Shown: piece after piece, positions 10,522-18,797 of the stretch | Position numbering within the stretch: position 1 is the first letter of the stretch | How the letters are laid out: each line of letters starts with the position of its first letter | Assembly: GCA_963700705.1 (NCBI GenBank) | Contig: CAVOYQ010000010.1 | Span: 1-64,000 of the forward strand | Reading direction: 5' to 3' | DNA from: JAHEFT01 sp963700705 | Lineage (GTDB): Bacteria; Pseudomonadota; Gammaproteobacteria; Xanthomonadales; SZUA-36 | DNA: 64,000 bases | The notes under the pieces: model-generated | Databases searched by the model: none | What the model was told of the DNA's origin: nothing | The model's input: the letters and a program-made list of their open reading frames with translations, nothing else | Position numbers and translations under genes: made by a program

Positions 10522-11315
10522 GACTGCTTGTTACTCCTTGAGTCTGAACGGGGCCGGGTCAGAAATGCCGCAGTCACCACGCCGGCGGACACCAACAGGA
10601 TGATGACGGTCGCCAGCGCGTTGATATCAGGCGTCACACCCAGTTTGACTTTTGAAAAGATCAGCATGGGCAGCGTGGTGGCGCCCGGGCCGGAAACGAA
10701 ACTGGCGATCACCACGTCATCCAGCGACAGCGTGAAGGCCAGCAACCAGCCGGAAATCATCGCCGGCGCAATGGATGGCACCGTGATATCGAAAAACACC
10801 CGCAATGGCCGGCCGCCCAGGTCCATGGCCGCCTCTTCGAGCGACTGGTCCATGCCGCTCAGCCGCGAGCGCACGATCACGGCGACATAGGCCATCGAAA
10901 ACGTGACGTGTGCGATCGTGATGGTCACGGCCCCCCTGGCCGTCGGCCAGCCCACCCATTCCGCCATCGAAATGAACAGGAACAGCAGCGAAATGCCGGT
11001 GATGATTTCCGGCATCACCAGCGGCGCGGTCACCATGCCGGTCAGCAGGGTCCTGCCGTTGAAACTCCCCAACCGGTTCAGCGCCAGGCCCGCCAGCGTG
11101 CCCAGGATGGTGGCCAGGGTCGCGCTGACCAGGGCGATCTGCAGGCTGAGCACGGCCGAGGACAGAATATCCTCGCTCTCCAGCAGGGAACGGTACCAGC
11201 GCAGCGAAAATCCGCCCCACAAGGTAACCAGCCGCGAATCATTGAAGGAGTAGACGATCACGGAAACGATCGGCAGATACAGGAAGGCATAGCCGAATGC
11301 GACCACGGTCAGCAA
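10518..11315 (-). CDS. potC: Spermidine/putrescine-type ABC transporter permease PotC
   Basis: This inner-membrane permease has about six hydrophobic segments and the cytoplasmic EAA loop EEAAMDLGGRPLRVFFDITVPSIAP that contacts the ATPase. FSLRWYRSLLES is typical of PotC-type proteins. The intact frame begins with TTG at 11315. However, an ATG at 11337 overlaps the PotB stop as ATGA and would read MKRRSTG before joining this frame if one base near 11325 were removed, giving a more normal N-terminus. I therefore suspect a frameshift at the start. It works with PotB and PotA and either of the two binding proteins, and its stop overlaps the amidohydrolase start. Confidence 0.88.
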   Translation of the reverse strand: MLTVVAFGYAFLYLPIVSVIVYSFNDSRLVTLWGGFSLRWYRSLLESEDILSSAVLSLQIALVSATLATILGTLAGLALNRLGSFNGRTLLTGMVTAPLVMPEIITGISLLFLFISMAEWVGWPTARGAVTITIAHVTFSMAYVAVIVRSRLSGMDQSLEEAAMDLGGRPLRVFFDITVPSIAPAMISGWLLAFTLSLDDVVIASFVSGPGATTLPMLIFSKVKLGVTPDINALATVIILLVSAGVVTAAFLTRPRSDSRSNKQS

Positions 11316-11333
11316 TCCCGGTGGAGCGTCGCT

Positions 11334-12248
11334 TCATGCTGCACCCCCTTCGGCCCTGGCCTGGGTTCTCTGGAACCACATCATCGGCACCACCAGGATC
11401 AGCAACAGCACCACGGACACCGCCGAGGCCACCGGCCAGTCGCGGTTGATGAAGAACTCGTCCCACAGGGCCCGGCCGATCATCAGCGTATCGGAACCGC
11501 CCAGCAGGGCCGGGATGATGAACTCGCCGATGGCCGGAATGAACACCAGCAGGCAACCCGCAATAATCCCCGGCCGGGACAACGGCAGGGTCACATCCAC
11601 GAACGCCCGCCAGGGTTTTGCCCCCAGGTCCTGCGCCGCGTCCAGCAAATCCAGGTCCTGTTTTTCCAGGTTGGCGTACAGGGGCAGTATCATGAACGGC
11701 AGGTAGGAGTAGACAATTCCCAGGTAGACCGCAAAATCGTTGTAGATCAGTGACAGCGGCTGGTCTATCACGCCCAGCCAGAGGAGAAAACTGTTGATCA
11801 CGCCGTGGGTATTGAGCATGCCGATCCAGGCGTAAACCCGCAGCAGGAACGAGATCCAGAACGGCAGGATCACGCCGAGCAAAAGCAGGTTACGGCGCCG
11901 TTGCGGCTGGCGGGCGATAAAGTAGGCCATCGGATAGCCCAGCAGCAGGCACAGCAGGGTGCTGATCGCAGCCAGTTTGATCGAGCTCAGGTAAATGATG
12001 GCGTAGTAGCGGTCCTCGAACAGGAACAGGTAATTGTCCAGGGTGACGTGAATTCGCTGCCAGCCTTCGGCCGCCCAGTCCAGCAAGGGCGTGAACGGCG
12101 GCAGGGCCACCACGGGATCGGCCAGGCTGATCTTCAGAATGATGACGAACGGCGCCAGGAAGAACAGCAACAGCCACAGGTAGGGAAATGCGACTGCGGC
12201 CCGCAGCCACTGCCGTCTTCCGTCCCTGCGTTTGAAGCGCTTTACCAC
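11334..12248 (-). CDS. potB: Spermidine/putrescine-type ABC transporter permease PotB
   Basis: The product has six hydrophobic segments beginning AFPYLWLLLFFLAPFVIILKISL, and the EAA loop LLDAAQDLGAKPWRAFVDVTLPLSRPGI. It would pair with PotC in the inner membrane to form the translocation path. The frame is open upstream to 12302, which would overlap potA by 37 bases. I prefer the GTG at 12248, just after the PotA stop (12266), because it removes the overlap and keeps the usual basic N-terminus before the first membrane segment. ABC permeases of this group import polyamines or other amines; the specificity is set by the binding protein. Confidence 0.88.
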   Translation of the reverse strand: MVKRFKRRDGRRQWLRAAVAFPYLWLLLFFLAPFVIILKISLADPVVALPPFTPLLDWAAEGWQRIHVTLDNYLFLFEDRYYAIIYLSSIKLAAISTLLCLLLGYPMAYFIARQPQRRRNLLLLGVILPFWISFLLRVYAWIGMLNTHGVINSFLLWLGVIDQPLSLIYNDFAVYLGIVYSYLPFMILPLYANLEKQDLDLLDAAQDLGAKPWRAFVDVTLPLSRPGIIAGCLLVFIPAIGEFIIPALLGGSDTLMIGRALWDEFFINRDWPVASAVSVVLLLILVVPMMWFQRTQARAEGGAA

Positions 12249-12265
12249 TGTTCGCTCTGCCCCTG

Positions 12266-13363
12266 TCAGTTTTTCAGCAGAATTACGCTGGACATATCCC
12301 ATGAGATGAACACCTCGTCATCCCACTCCACCGTCTTGCGCGCGGTCCGCACCAGGTTCTGCGCACTTACCTGCAGAATCTTCCCGCTGGACAGTTCGAC
12401 CCGGTACACCGACAGGTTGCCGAAATAGCCCAGGTCGTGAACGATTCCCCTGAACACATTGCGCTGGCCGCCGCCGGGATCTTCCTTGCTGATCAGGATT
12501 TTTTCAGGCCGCACTGCGACCCACAGCCGCTCACCGACCGTGGGTTTGACTGCGTCGTCCGCCGCGATCATTCGCCCCCCGGCCTCGGGGCAATCAAGCA
12601 CCACGGTTCCGCTTTCTGCCGAAGTTACCGTGGCCTCCACCAGATTCACGTTCCCGATAAAATCCGCGATAAAGCGGTTAGCCGGATACTCGTAAATTTC
12701 GCCCGGTGTTCCAACCTGTTCAAACCGGCCCCGGTTCATTACCGCGATCCGGCTTGAAAGCGTCATCGCCTCTTCCTGGTCGTGCGTGACCACGATGAAG
12801 GTGACGCCAAGCTCATCCTGCAGGTTCATCAGTTCGAACTGCGTGTGCTGGCGCAGTTTCTTGTCCAGTGCGGCCAGCGGTTCATCCAGCAACAACAGTT
12901 TGGGCCGCTTTACCAGCGCCCGGGCCAGCGCCACGCGTTGCCGTTCACCACCGGAAAGTGCGGCAGGTTTCCGTTTGGCGAGCGCCGTCATCCTGACCTT
13001 TTCCAGGATCGCGGCAACCCGGTCACGCACCTGCACCGCCGGAATACCGTCCTTTTTCAGGCCATAGGCCACGTTCTGTTCCACGGTCATGTGGGGAAAC
13101 AGCGCATACGACTGGAACATCATGTTGACCGGCCGGTCATAGGGCGGGACTGAAGTCATGTCGACGCCGTCGATGAAGATCGAACCTTCATCCGGGGTTT
13201 CGAAGCCCGCCAGCATGCGCAGCAAGGTGGTCTTACCGGAACCGGAGCCGCCCAGGATGGAGAACAATTCTCCCGTATTGATCTCGAGATCAACATTGTC
13301 CACAGCAGTCACATCACCGAAGCGCCGTGTCAATCCGCTGATTTTTACCATTGGTCCAGTCAT
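12266..13363 (-). CDS. potA: Spermidine/putrescine-type ABC transporter ATP-binding protein PotA
   Basis: The 365-residue protein contains Walker A (GGSGSGKTT, residues 38-46), the Q-loop region MMFQSYALFPHMTV, the ABC signature LSGGERQRVALARAL, Walker B LLLLDEPLAALD and the switch histidine in VVTHDQEEA. A C-terminal TOBE-type domain (WVAVRPEKILI) follows. It powers import through PotB and PotC. The ATG overlaps the stop of the upstream binding-protein gene as ATGA, so translation is coupled. The frame is complete and residue composition is like its neighbours. Confidence 0.93.
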   Translation of the reverse strand: MTGPMVKISGLTRRFGDVTAVDNVDLEINTGELFSILGGSGSGKTTLLRMLAGFETPDEGSIFIDGVDMTSVPPYDRPVNMMFQSYALFPHMTVEQNVAYGLKKDGIPAVQVRDRVAAILEKVRMTALAKRKPAALSGGERQRVALARALVKRPKLLLLDEPLAALDKKLRQHTQFELMNLQDELGVTFIVVTHDQEEAMTLSSRIAVMNRGRFEQVGTPGEIYEYPANRFIADFIGNVNLVEATVTSAESGTVVLDCPEAGGRMIAADDAVKPTVGERLWVAVRPEKILISKEDPGGGQRNVFRGIVHDLGYFGNLSVYRVELSSGKILQVSAQNLVRTARKTVEWDDEVFISWDMSSVILLKN

Positions 13364-14463
13364 AGTCCGGTCTTCACCCTGGACCAGGCGCGGGTCCGTT
13401 TTCGTTCTTCCTTGGGTCCGAATACCACGCCCACATCGAACCGGTCCCGTTCCGACAATGGCGGATAAACGGCGGCATTACTGACGATTTTGGGCAATAC
13501 GTAGTCCATGGACGCGGCATTGGCGTTGGCGTAAAACAGCGTATTGCTCACATCGGCGATCACCTGCGGCCGCATCAGGTAATTGATGAACAGGTGGGCA
13601 TTGCCGGGATGGCCGGCGTCGCTGGGAATGAAAATTCCGTCAAACCAGAGCATCGAGCCTTCGACCGGCGCGGTGTAGGCAAGATTGACGTCGGCACCCA
13701 CCTCATTGGCTCTTGTCATCGCCTGCGCATAATCACCCGACCAGCTCATCGCAACGCAGATTTCCTCGTTGGGCAGGTCATTGATCATCCTGGCGGAACT
13801 GAAATACCGGATATACGGCCGCACGGCCTTCAACTGCGCCTCGGCCCGCGCAAGGTCGGACGGATCCAGGCTGTTCGGGTTCAACCCCAGGTAGAGCAGG
13901 ACCATCGGGATGACGTCGGTCGGCTCATCGAGCAGGGAAACACCGCAATCCGCGAAATGTGAAACCACCTCCGGGTCAAACAGCATGGCGCCGCTCCGGA
14001 CAGGCGCATCAGGCATGCGCGCCGCCACCATGTCGACATTGTAGGCAAACCCGGTCGTGCCCCACATATAGGGGACACCGTACCGGTTACCGGGGTCATA
14101 GGCCTCCATCATGGACAGCACCCAGGGATCCAGGTTGTCAATCAACGGCAACTGTGTGCGGTCCAGCGGCTGGTAAACGCCGATCGGGATCAGCCGTGAT
14201 GAATAGCGGAACCCGTGAAAAACGACGTCGTAGCCGGTGCTGCCGGAAAGCAGCTTGGCCTCGACCACTTCGGTGGAATCATACAGGTCGTAGTTGACCT
14301 TGATCCCGAATTCCTTTTCGAAATTGGCAATCGTATGCGGCCCGATGTAGTCGGCCCAGTTGTAGATGTTGAGCACCTTTTCTTCGCTGGCTGCCGCACC
14401 CGCACCAAACATCAGGGAGAACAGCGACAGCAGCAACAGGCCGGATTTCTTCACGATACTCAT
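13360..14463 (-). CDS. potD: Periplasmic polyamine-type binding protein PotD/PotF-like, copy 1
   Basis: A signal peptide (KKSGLLLLSLFSLMFGAGAAA) is followed by EEKVLNIYNWADYIGPHTIANF, the hallmark opening of PotD/PotF proteins, then GYDVVFHGFRYSSRL, VPYMWGTTGFAYNVD, EICVAMSWSGDYAQA and HLFINYLMRPQVI. The start is taken at the ATG overlapping the stop of the second copy. The acidic and aromatic residues of such pockets bind protonated amines, but the exact ligand cannot be read. It is clearly a paralogue of the next gene, with the same C-terminal end RTRAWSRVKTGL, so the pair arose by tandem duplication. Confidence 0.9.
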   Translation of the reverse strand: MSIVKKSGLLLLSLFSLMFGAGAAASEEKVLNIYNWADYIGPHTIANFEKEFGIKVNYDLYDSTEVVEAKLLSGSTGYDVVFHGFRYSSRLIPIGVYQPLDRTQLPLIDNLDPWVLSMMEAYDPGNRYGVPYMWGTTGFAYNVDMVAARMPDAPVRSGAMLFDPEVVSHFADCGVSLLDEPTDVIPMVLLYLGLNPNSLDPSDLARAEAQLKAVRPYIRYFSSARMINDLPNEEICVAMSWSGDYAQAMTRANEVGADVNLAYTAPVEGSMLWFDGIFIPSDAGHPGNAHLFINYLMRPQVIADVSNTLFYANANAASMDYVLPKIVSNAAVYPPLSERDRFDVGVVFGPKEERKRTRAWSRVKTGL

Positions 14464-15548
14464 AAGCCCGTTTTCACCCGCGACCAGGCGCGGGTGCGCT
14501 GCCGCTCCAGCTTCGGGTCGTAGATCAGCCCGGCCTGCCAACCGGCACGGTCAGCCATCGGCGGGTAGGCCGCCGGATCGTTGGCGACCCTGGGATCCAG
14601 GAACGGCAGGGATGCGCGATTGGCATTGGCATAGCCAGTCAGTTCGCTGATCGGCGCAATCACCTCCGGCCGCATCAGGAAATTCAGAAACAGGTGGGCA
14701 TTGCCCGGGTGTGGCGCATCGGCGGGGATCATCATGCTGTCAAACCACAGCACGGTGCCTTCGCGCGGTACCGTGTAGGCCAGGTGCATGTCGACTCCTG
14801 CTTCCTCGGCACGCGCCTGCGCTTGCGCGTAATCACCCGACCAGGACATGGCCACGCAGATTTCGCCGTTCGGCATGTCGTTGATCATCCGGGATGAACT
14901 GAAATAGCGGACATACGGGCGAACGGATTTCAGCACGGCTTCCGCCTCCGCCAGTTGTCCCTGGTCCATGCTGTGTGGTTCATATCCGAGGTAGAGCATG
15001 ACCAGCGGTATCACGGTGGTGGCTTCATCCAGCATCGAGATCCCGCAGTCGGCAAAATGTGACGCCACTTCCGGGTCGAACAGCATGGCCGCACTGCCCA
15101 GCGGCGCGTCGGGCAGGCGCTCCAGCACCAGGTCCACGTTGTAAGCAAATCCCGTCGTGCCCCACATGTAGGGCACCCCGTAACGGTTGCCCGGGTCGGC
15201 TTGCGCCATGACGTTCAGCACCCAGGGATCCAGGTTTCCCCACAAGGTCAGCTGATCGTGATCGAGCGGCTGAAAAGCGCCGATTTTCATCAGGCGGGAA
15301 GAATAGCGCAATGCCTGCAGGACCACGTCGTAGCCGGTTTTTCCCGCCAACAAGCGGGCTTCAACCACCGCGGTGGCGTCGAACACGTCGTAGTTGACCT
15401 TGATCCCGTATTCCGCTTCGAAATCGGCCAGGGTGTCCTGGCCGATGTAGTCCGCCCAATTATAAACGTTGAGCACCTTTTCCTCTTCCGCCACGACGGC
15501 CGGAGGAACAAGGAACATCAACAGGAACAGGGCGGATCCTGCACGCAT
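14460..15548 (-). CDS. Periplasmic polyamine-type binding protein PotD/PotF-like, copy 2
   Basis: The signal peptide RAGSALFLLMFLVPPAVVA precedes EEEKVLNVYNWADYIGQDTLADF. GYDVVLQALRYSSRL, VPYMWGTTGFAYNVDLVLERL, EICVAMSWSGDYAQAQA and HLFLNFLMRPEVI match copy 1 block by block. I place the start at the ATG touching the TAA of the acyl-CoA dehydrogenase gene, which removes a long unlikely N-terminal extension. Differences from copy 1 around the presumed pocket suggest a related but not identical ligand range (inference). It is first in the transporter block, so it may be the more highly translated copy. Confidence 0.9.
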   Translation of the reverse strand: MRAGSALFLLMFLVPPAVVAEEEKVLNVYNWADYIGQDTLADFEAEYGIKVNYDVFDATAVVEARLLAGKTGYDVVLQALRYSSRLMKIGAFQPLDHDQLTLWGNLDPWVLNVMAQADPGNRYGVPYMWGTTGFAYNVDLVLERLPDAPLGSAAMLFDPEVASHFADCGISMLDEATTVIPLVMLYLGYEPHSMDQGQLAEAEAVLKSVRPYVRYFSSSRMINDMPNGEICVAMSWSGDYAQAQARAEEAGVDMHLAYTVPREGTVLWFDSMMIPADAPHPGNAHLFLNFLMRPEVIAPISELTGYANANRASLPFLDPRVANDPAAYPPMADRAGWQAGLIYDPKLERQRTRAWSRVKTGL

Positions 15549-16713
15549 TACATTTTTTCGAGGCCGCGCTTGACCAGCGCCCGCGCAATGATCAGGCGCT
15601 GAATCTCGCTGGCGCCTTCCCAGATTCTGTCCACCCGGATTTCGCGGCTGAACCGCTCGGCGCAGTTTTCGCGCATGTAACCCCGTCCGCCGAAAATCTG
15701 CACGGCCCGGTCCGCAATCCGGTAAGCCGCTTCCGAGGCATACAGCTTCGCGATCGAGCAACGGGCATGCAGCGATTTGACGTCTTCCCCGCGGTCATGG
15801 GCTTCGGCGGCTTCAAAGGTGATCAGCCGGGCCGCCCACAGTTCGGTAACGCTGTCCGCCAGCATCGCCTGGACCAGCTGCTTGTCGATCAGCTTGCCGC
15901 CGTCCACTTCACGCTGCCTGGCCCACGCGGTGGCCTCCTCGATCAGGCGCGCGGCCGCGCCGCAGTCACGGGCGGCGATCATCAACCGTTCGCGCCGGAA
16001 CCAGCTGTGCGTGAAGGACATGCCATCGCCTTCTTCACCTATGCGGTTTTCGACCGGCACCAGCACATTGTTGAAGCGCATTTCGGGGTGATGGTGGTCG
16101 AACGTATGGCTGAACAGCGGAACCCGGATTTCCTCGATGCCAGCGGTGTCCTTGTCCACGAAAAACATCGCGTCACTGCCGGCGTGCGGTCCGTTGACGA
16201 TCCGGGCCTGAAGGAACAGGTAATCCGCCAGGTTGGCGCTGGTCACGAACCACTTCTCGCCGTTGATCCGGTAGCCCTCATCCGTCAGTTCTGCAGTCGT
16301 ATCAATGACTACGTCGGAACCCGATTCAGCCTCGGTGATCGCATAGCATTCTTTCCGCTCGCCGCGCATCAACGGCAATACATAGCGTTGCAACTGGTCG
16401 TCGTTGCAGGCGTCGAACATCCACTGGTGCGGCTCGGAAAAACACCAGCACAGCGCGTTGGTTACCCGGCCCAGTTGCTCCCAGACCGCTACCTGGTCGA
16501 CGATTCGCAGCTTCAGGCCGCCCATTTCGCGCGGAACATCCATCGAGCTGAACCCGAGTTCAATCGCCATTTTCTTGTGTCGCTTGCTGACCGCCTGCGG
16601 CAGGCGCCCCCATTCATTTCGGCTTCGATTTCGCAGGGAATCAATTCCTGCTCTGCGAAACGCCGGGCTTTCTGCTGCCATTCGAGGGTGGTGCTGTCCA
16701 GGTTCAGTTTCAT
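15548..16713 (-). pseudogene. Acyl-CoA dehydrogenase, one frameshift near the N-terminus
   Basis: The protein has the family layout: a helical N-terminus (LNLDSTTLEWQQKARRFAEQELIP), the FAD/substrate region CYAITEAESGSD and GEKWFVTSANLADYLFLQARI, and the C-terminal signature YRIADRAVQIFGGRGYMRENCAERFSREIRVDRIWEGASEIQRL. The expected catalytic Glu is present in IWEGASEIQ. The break is near 16615 in a run of five G, where one missing base joins EAEMNG to GRLPQAVSKRHKK. Such enzymes oxidise acyl-CoA to enoyl-CoA; here the substrate may be the CoA ester of an amine-derived acid (inference). Its ATG overlaps the stop of the regulator gene. Confidence 0.85.
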
Positions 16714-17348
16714 GCTGCGATGCTCCTCTCGGAAAAGTGTCGCGGGAAAGTCGTCACCAGGTAGGACATACAGATTTGAAAAGCCTGCTGGCGGTTCATG
16801 GAGCGCGGATTGGTCAACATGTCCAGCCAGCAACCCGATGTCATGGTGGACAGGCACGCCGCCACGGTCTCGGCGACAACGCCCTGGTAGCCACCCTGCT
16901 CGATCAACTCTTCACAGACCGCGACCATCTCTTTGCGGTACGCGATATCGCGTTCGGCGCAAATCTTCCGGTAGACCGGCCGCGACTTGCTCTCGCCCCA
17001 AAAGGCGAACCAGACAGCCAGCTTGTTCCGGTCACAGACGGGCGGTTTGAAATCCACGCCCACCAGGGCCGCCAGTTTTTCGGCCGGCCCGCCGTCGACT
17101 TTCCGCAACGCCGTTTCCCAGGCATCACGATATTCTTCCGCGATAAAGGACAGGGTCTCGATCAGCAGGCGCTCCTTGCTCTGAAAATGCAGGTTGATGA
17201 TGCCCTGGCTCAATCCTGCTTCGCGGCACACCGAGGCCATCGTGGTGTCCGACAGGCCCAAACCTGCGACCGAACGGATCGTCGCCTGGATCAGTTGCTG
17301 TTGTCTTTCTTCCTTGGGGGCTGTTCTCTTTTTCATTGCTGCTTTCAT
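16710..17348 (-). CDS. BetI-like TetR-family transcriptional regulator
   Basis: The N-terminal helix-turn-helix reads RQQQLIQATIRSVAGLGLSDTTMASVCREAGLSQGIINLHFQSKERLL, and the C-terminal part (KLAVWFAFWGESKSRPVYRKI) matches the BetI subgroup of TetR repressors, which regulate choline and betaine genes. The start is the ATG at 17348; a second ATG at 17336 is possible, and the longer upstream frame runs through the intergenic repeat and is rejected. It heads the long minus-strand unit and faces the aminotransferase unit. The perfect inverted repeat at 17384-17405 lies 36 bases upstream of its start and is the likely operator for both directions. Confidence 0.85.
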   Translation of the reverse strand: MKAAMKKRTAPKEERQQQLIQATIRSVAGLGLSDTTMASVCREAGLSQGIINLHFQSKERLLIETLSFIAEEYRDAWETALRKVDGGPAEKLAALVGVDFKPPVCDRNKLAVWFAFWGESKSRPVYRKICAERDIAYRKEMVAVCEELIEQGGYQGVVAETVAACLSTMTSGCWLDMLTNPRSMNRQQAFQICMSYLVTTFPRHFSERSIAA

Positions 17349-17383
17349 AACTGAACAATATAAGTGAGTCCTTTCTGCTTTGC

Positions 17384-17405
17384 AATGAATGAACAATCAT
17401 TCATT
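17384..17405. promoter_or_regulatory. Perfect inverted repeat, candidate operator of the BetI-like regulator
   Basis: Arms AATGAATGA and TCATTCATT are exact reverse complements separated by ACAA. The position between two divergent units, next to a TetR-family gene, is that of a shared operator. Binding is inferred, not shown. Confidence 0.65.
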
Positions 17406-17469
17406 TGGTCTGGACAACAACAACCCGGGTATGAGATTCTATGCATCAGTTAAGCAATCCAGAGTTCTT

Positions 17470-18795
17470 ATGTCCCGCTCACTTGTCCGTTCCAATCGCC
17501 AGTACCGAAAAGCCGTCAGCAAACTGCCACTGGGCGTGTCTTCCAACTTCCGATTCTGGGGTGAAGACAAGACCATCTACATCGATCACGGCAGAGGCGG
17601 CCGTATCTGGGACATCGACGGCAACGAGTACATCGACTACCGCCTGGGTTACGGCCCGGCCATCCTCGGCTACGCCGACCCGCGGGTCGATGAGGCCGCC
17701 CGGCAAGGCATGGAAATCGGTGGTGTATTCGGCCTGTCTACCGAACGCGAATACGAGGTGGCAAAACGGATTTCAAAAATGGTGCCGGCGGCCGAACTGG
17801 TCCGCTTCTCAAATTCCGGCACCGAGGCCGTCATGGCTGCTCTGCGAATGGCCCGGGCCTTTACCCGGAAAGATTCGCATATCGTCGTGGAGGGCGGCTA
17901 CCACGGGGTTTTTGACTCGGTTCTCTTTTTCGCGGATATCGAGGAATGGGATCAGGAAAACGGCGACCCGGAGATCGGCTGCGACAGTCACGGCATTCCC
18001 CGGGTACTGAAAAAACTGGCCCACTTCACACCGCTCAATGACGCCGACTACCTGGAAGACCTGCTGAAAAGGCATCACCAGCACATCGGCGCTTTCCTGA
18101 TCGAGCCGATCATGGGCAATTGCTGTTCCATCACGGCCACCCGCGAGTATCTGAATGCGGCCCGTGAATTGTGCGACCGTTACGACGTGGTGATGATCGT
18201 AGACGAGGTAAAAACCGGCTTTCGTGTCGCCCGCGGCGGCGTCCAGGAACTGATGGGCTTCAAGGCCGACCTGTGCACGATGGCCAAGGCGGTCGGCAAC
18301 GGCTACCCGATATCGGTCGTGGCCGGGCGCGAAGACATCATGCGCCAGATCGGCAAGGGCGTTATCCACGGCGGCACCTACACCTGCCACTCGGTATCCC
18401 TGGCGGCCGCGGAAAAAACCCTGGAAATTCTTGACGAAACGGACGCCCTCGAGAGCATCGCCACATACGGATCAGCCATGCAGAAGGGTATGAGTAAAGT
18501 CCTGGACAGCCATGGAATACCCCACTCTTTCACCGGCCACCCCGCCATGGGGGGATTGTTCTTTCACGAAACACCGCCGGACAACTACCGTGACTGGCTG
18601 AATTCCGACTACACTTTCTACGACACCATGGCCCCCGAACTGCATGACCTGGGCGTTTTGTGCGAACCGGATTCACGCGAGCCCTGGTTTATCTGCGAAG
18701 CTCACAGCAAAGACGACAGCCTCTCCCAAACCCTTGCCGCATTTGAACAGGCTGTCGGAATAACGCTGGAAAAATTGAAAACTACGGAGCAATAA
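17470..18795 (+). CDS. Class III PLP-dependent aminotransferase (glutamate-1-semialdehyde aminomutase-like)
   Basis: The fold markers of class III aminotransferases are present: VRFSNSGTEAVMAALRMARAFT, EGGYHGVFDS, VDEVKTGFR with the PLP-ring Asp, and TMAKAVGNGYP with the PLP lysine (Lys273 from this start). The opening RSNRQYRKAVSKLPLGVSSNFRFWG resembles glutamate-1-semialdehyde aminomutase-like enzymes rather than omega-aminotransferases. Length is 441 residues from the ATG at 17470; earlier in-frame ATGs would overlap the operator repeat. It is the first gene of the plus-strand unit and lies two bases before the first CrtI-like gene. It probably moves an amino group in the degradation pathway; the substrate is unknown. 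Confidence 0.85.
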   Translation: MSRSLVRSNRQYRKAVSKLPLGVSSNFRFWGEDKTIYIDHGRGGRIWDIDGNEYIDYRLGYGPAILGYADPRVDEAARQGMEIGGVFGLSTEREYEVAKRISKMVPAAELVRFSNSGTEAVMAALRMARAFTRKDSHIVVEGGYHGVFDSVLFFADIEEWDQENGDPEIGCDSHGIPRVLKKLAHFTPLNDADYLEDLLKRHHQHIGAFLIEPIMGNCCSITATREYLNAARELCDRYDVVMIVDEVKTGFRVARGGVQELMGFKADLCTMAKAVGNGYPISVVAGREDIMRQIGKGVIHGGTYTCHSVSLAAAEKTLEILDETDALESIATYGSAMQKGMSKVLDSHGIPHSFTGHPAMGGLFFHETPPDNYRDWLNSDYTFYDTMAPELHDLGVLCEPDSREPWFICEAHSKDDSLSQTLAAFEQAVGITLEKLKTTEQ

Positions 18796-18797
18796 CC

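Noticed and set aside
17389..17469. Longer aminotransferase start at 17389
   Set aside because: It would begin inside the operator repeat and adds residues not typical of the family; the ATG at 17470 fits better.
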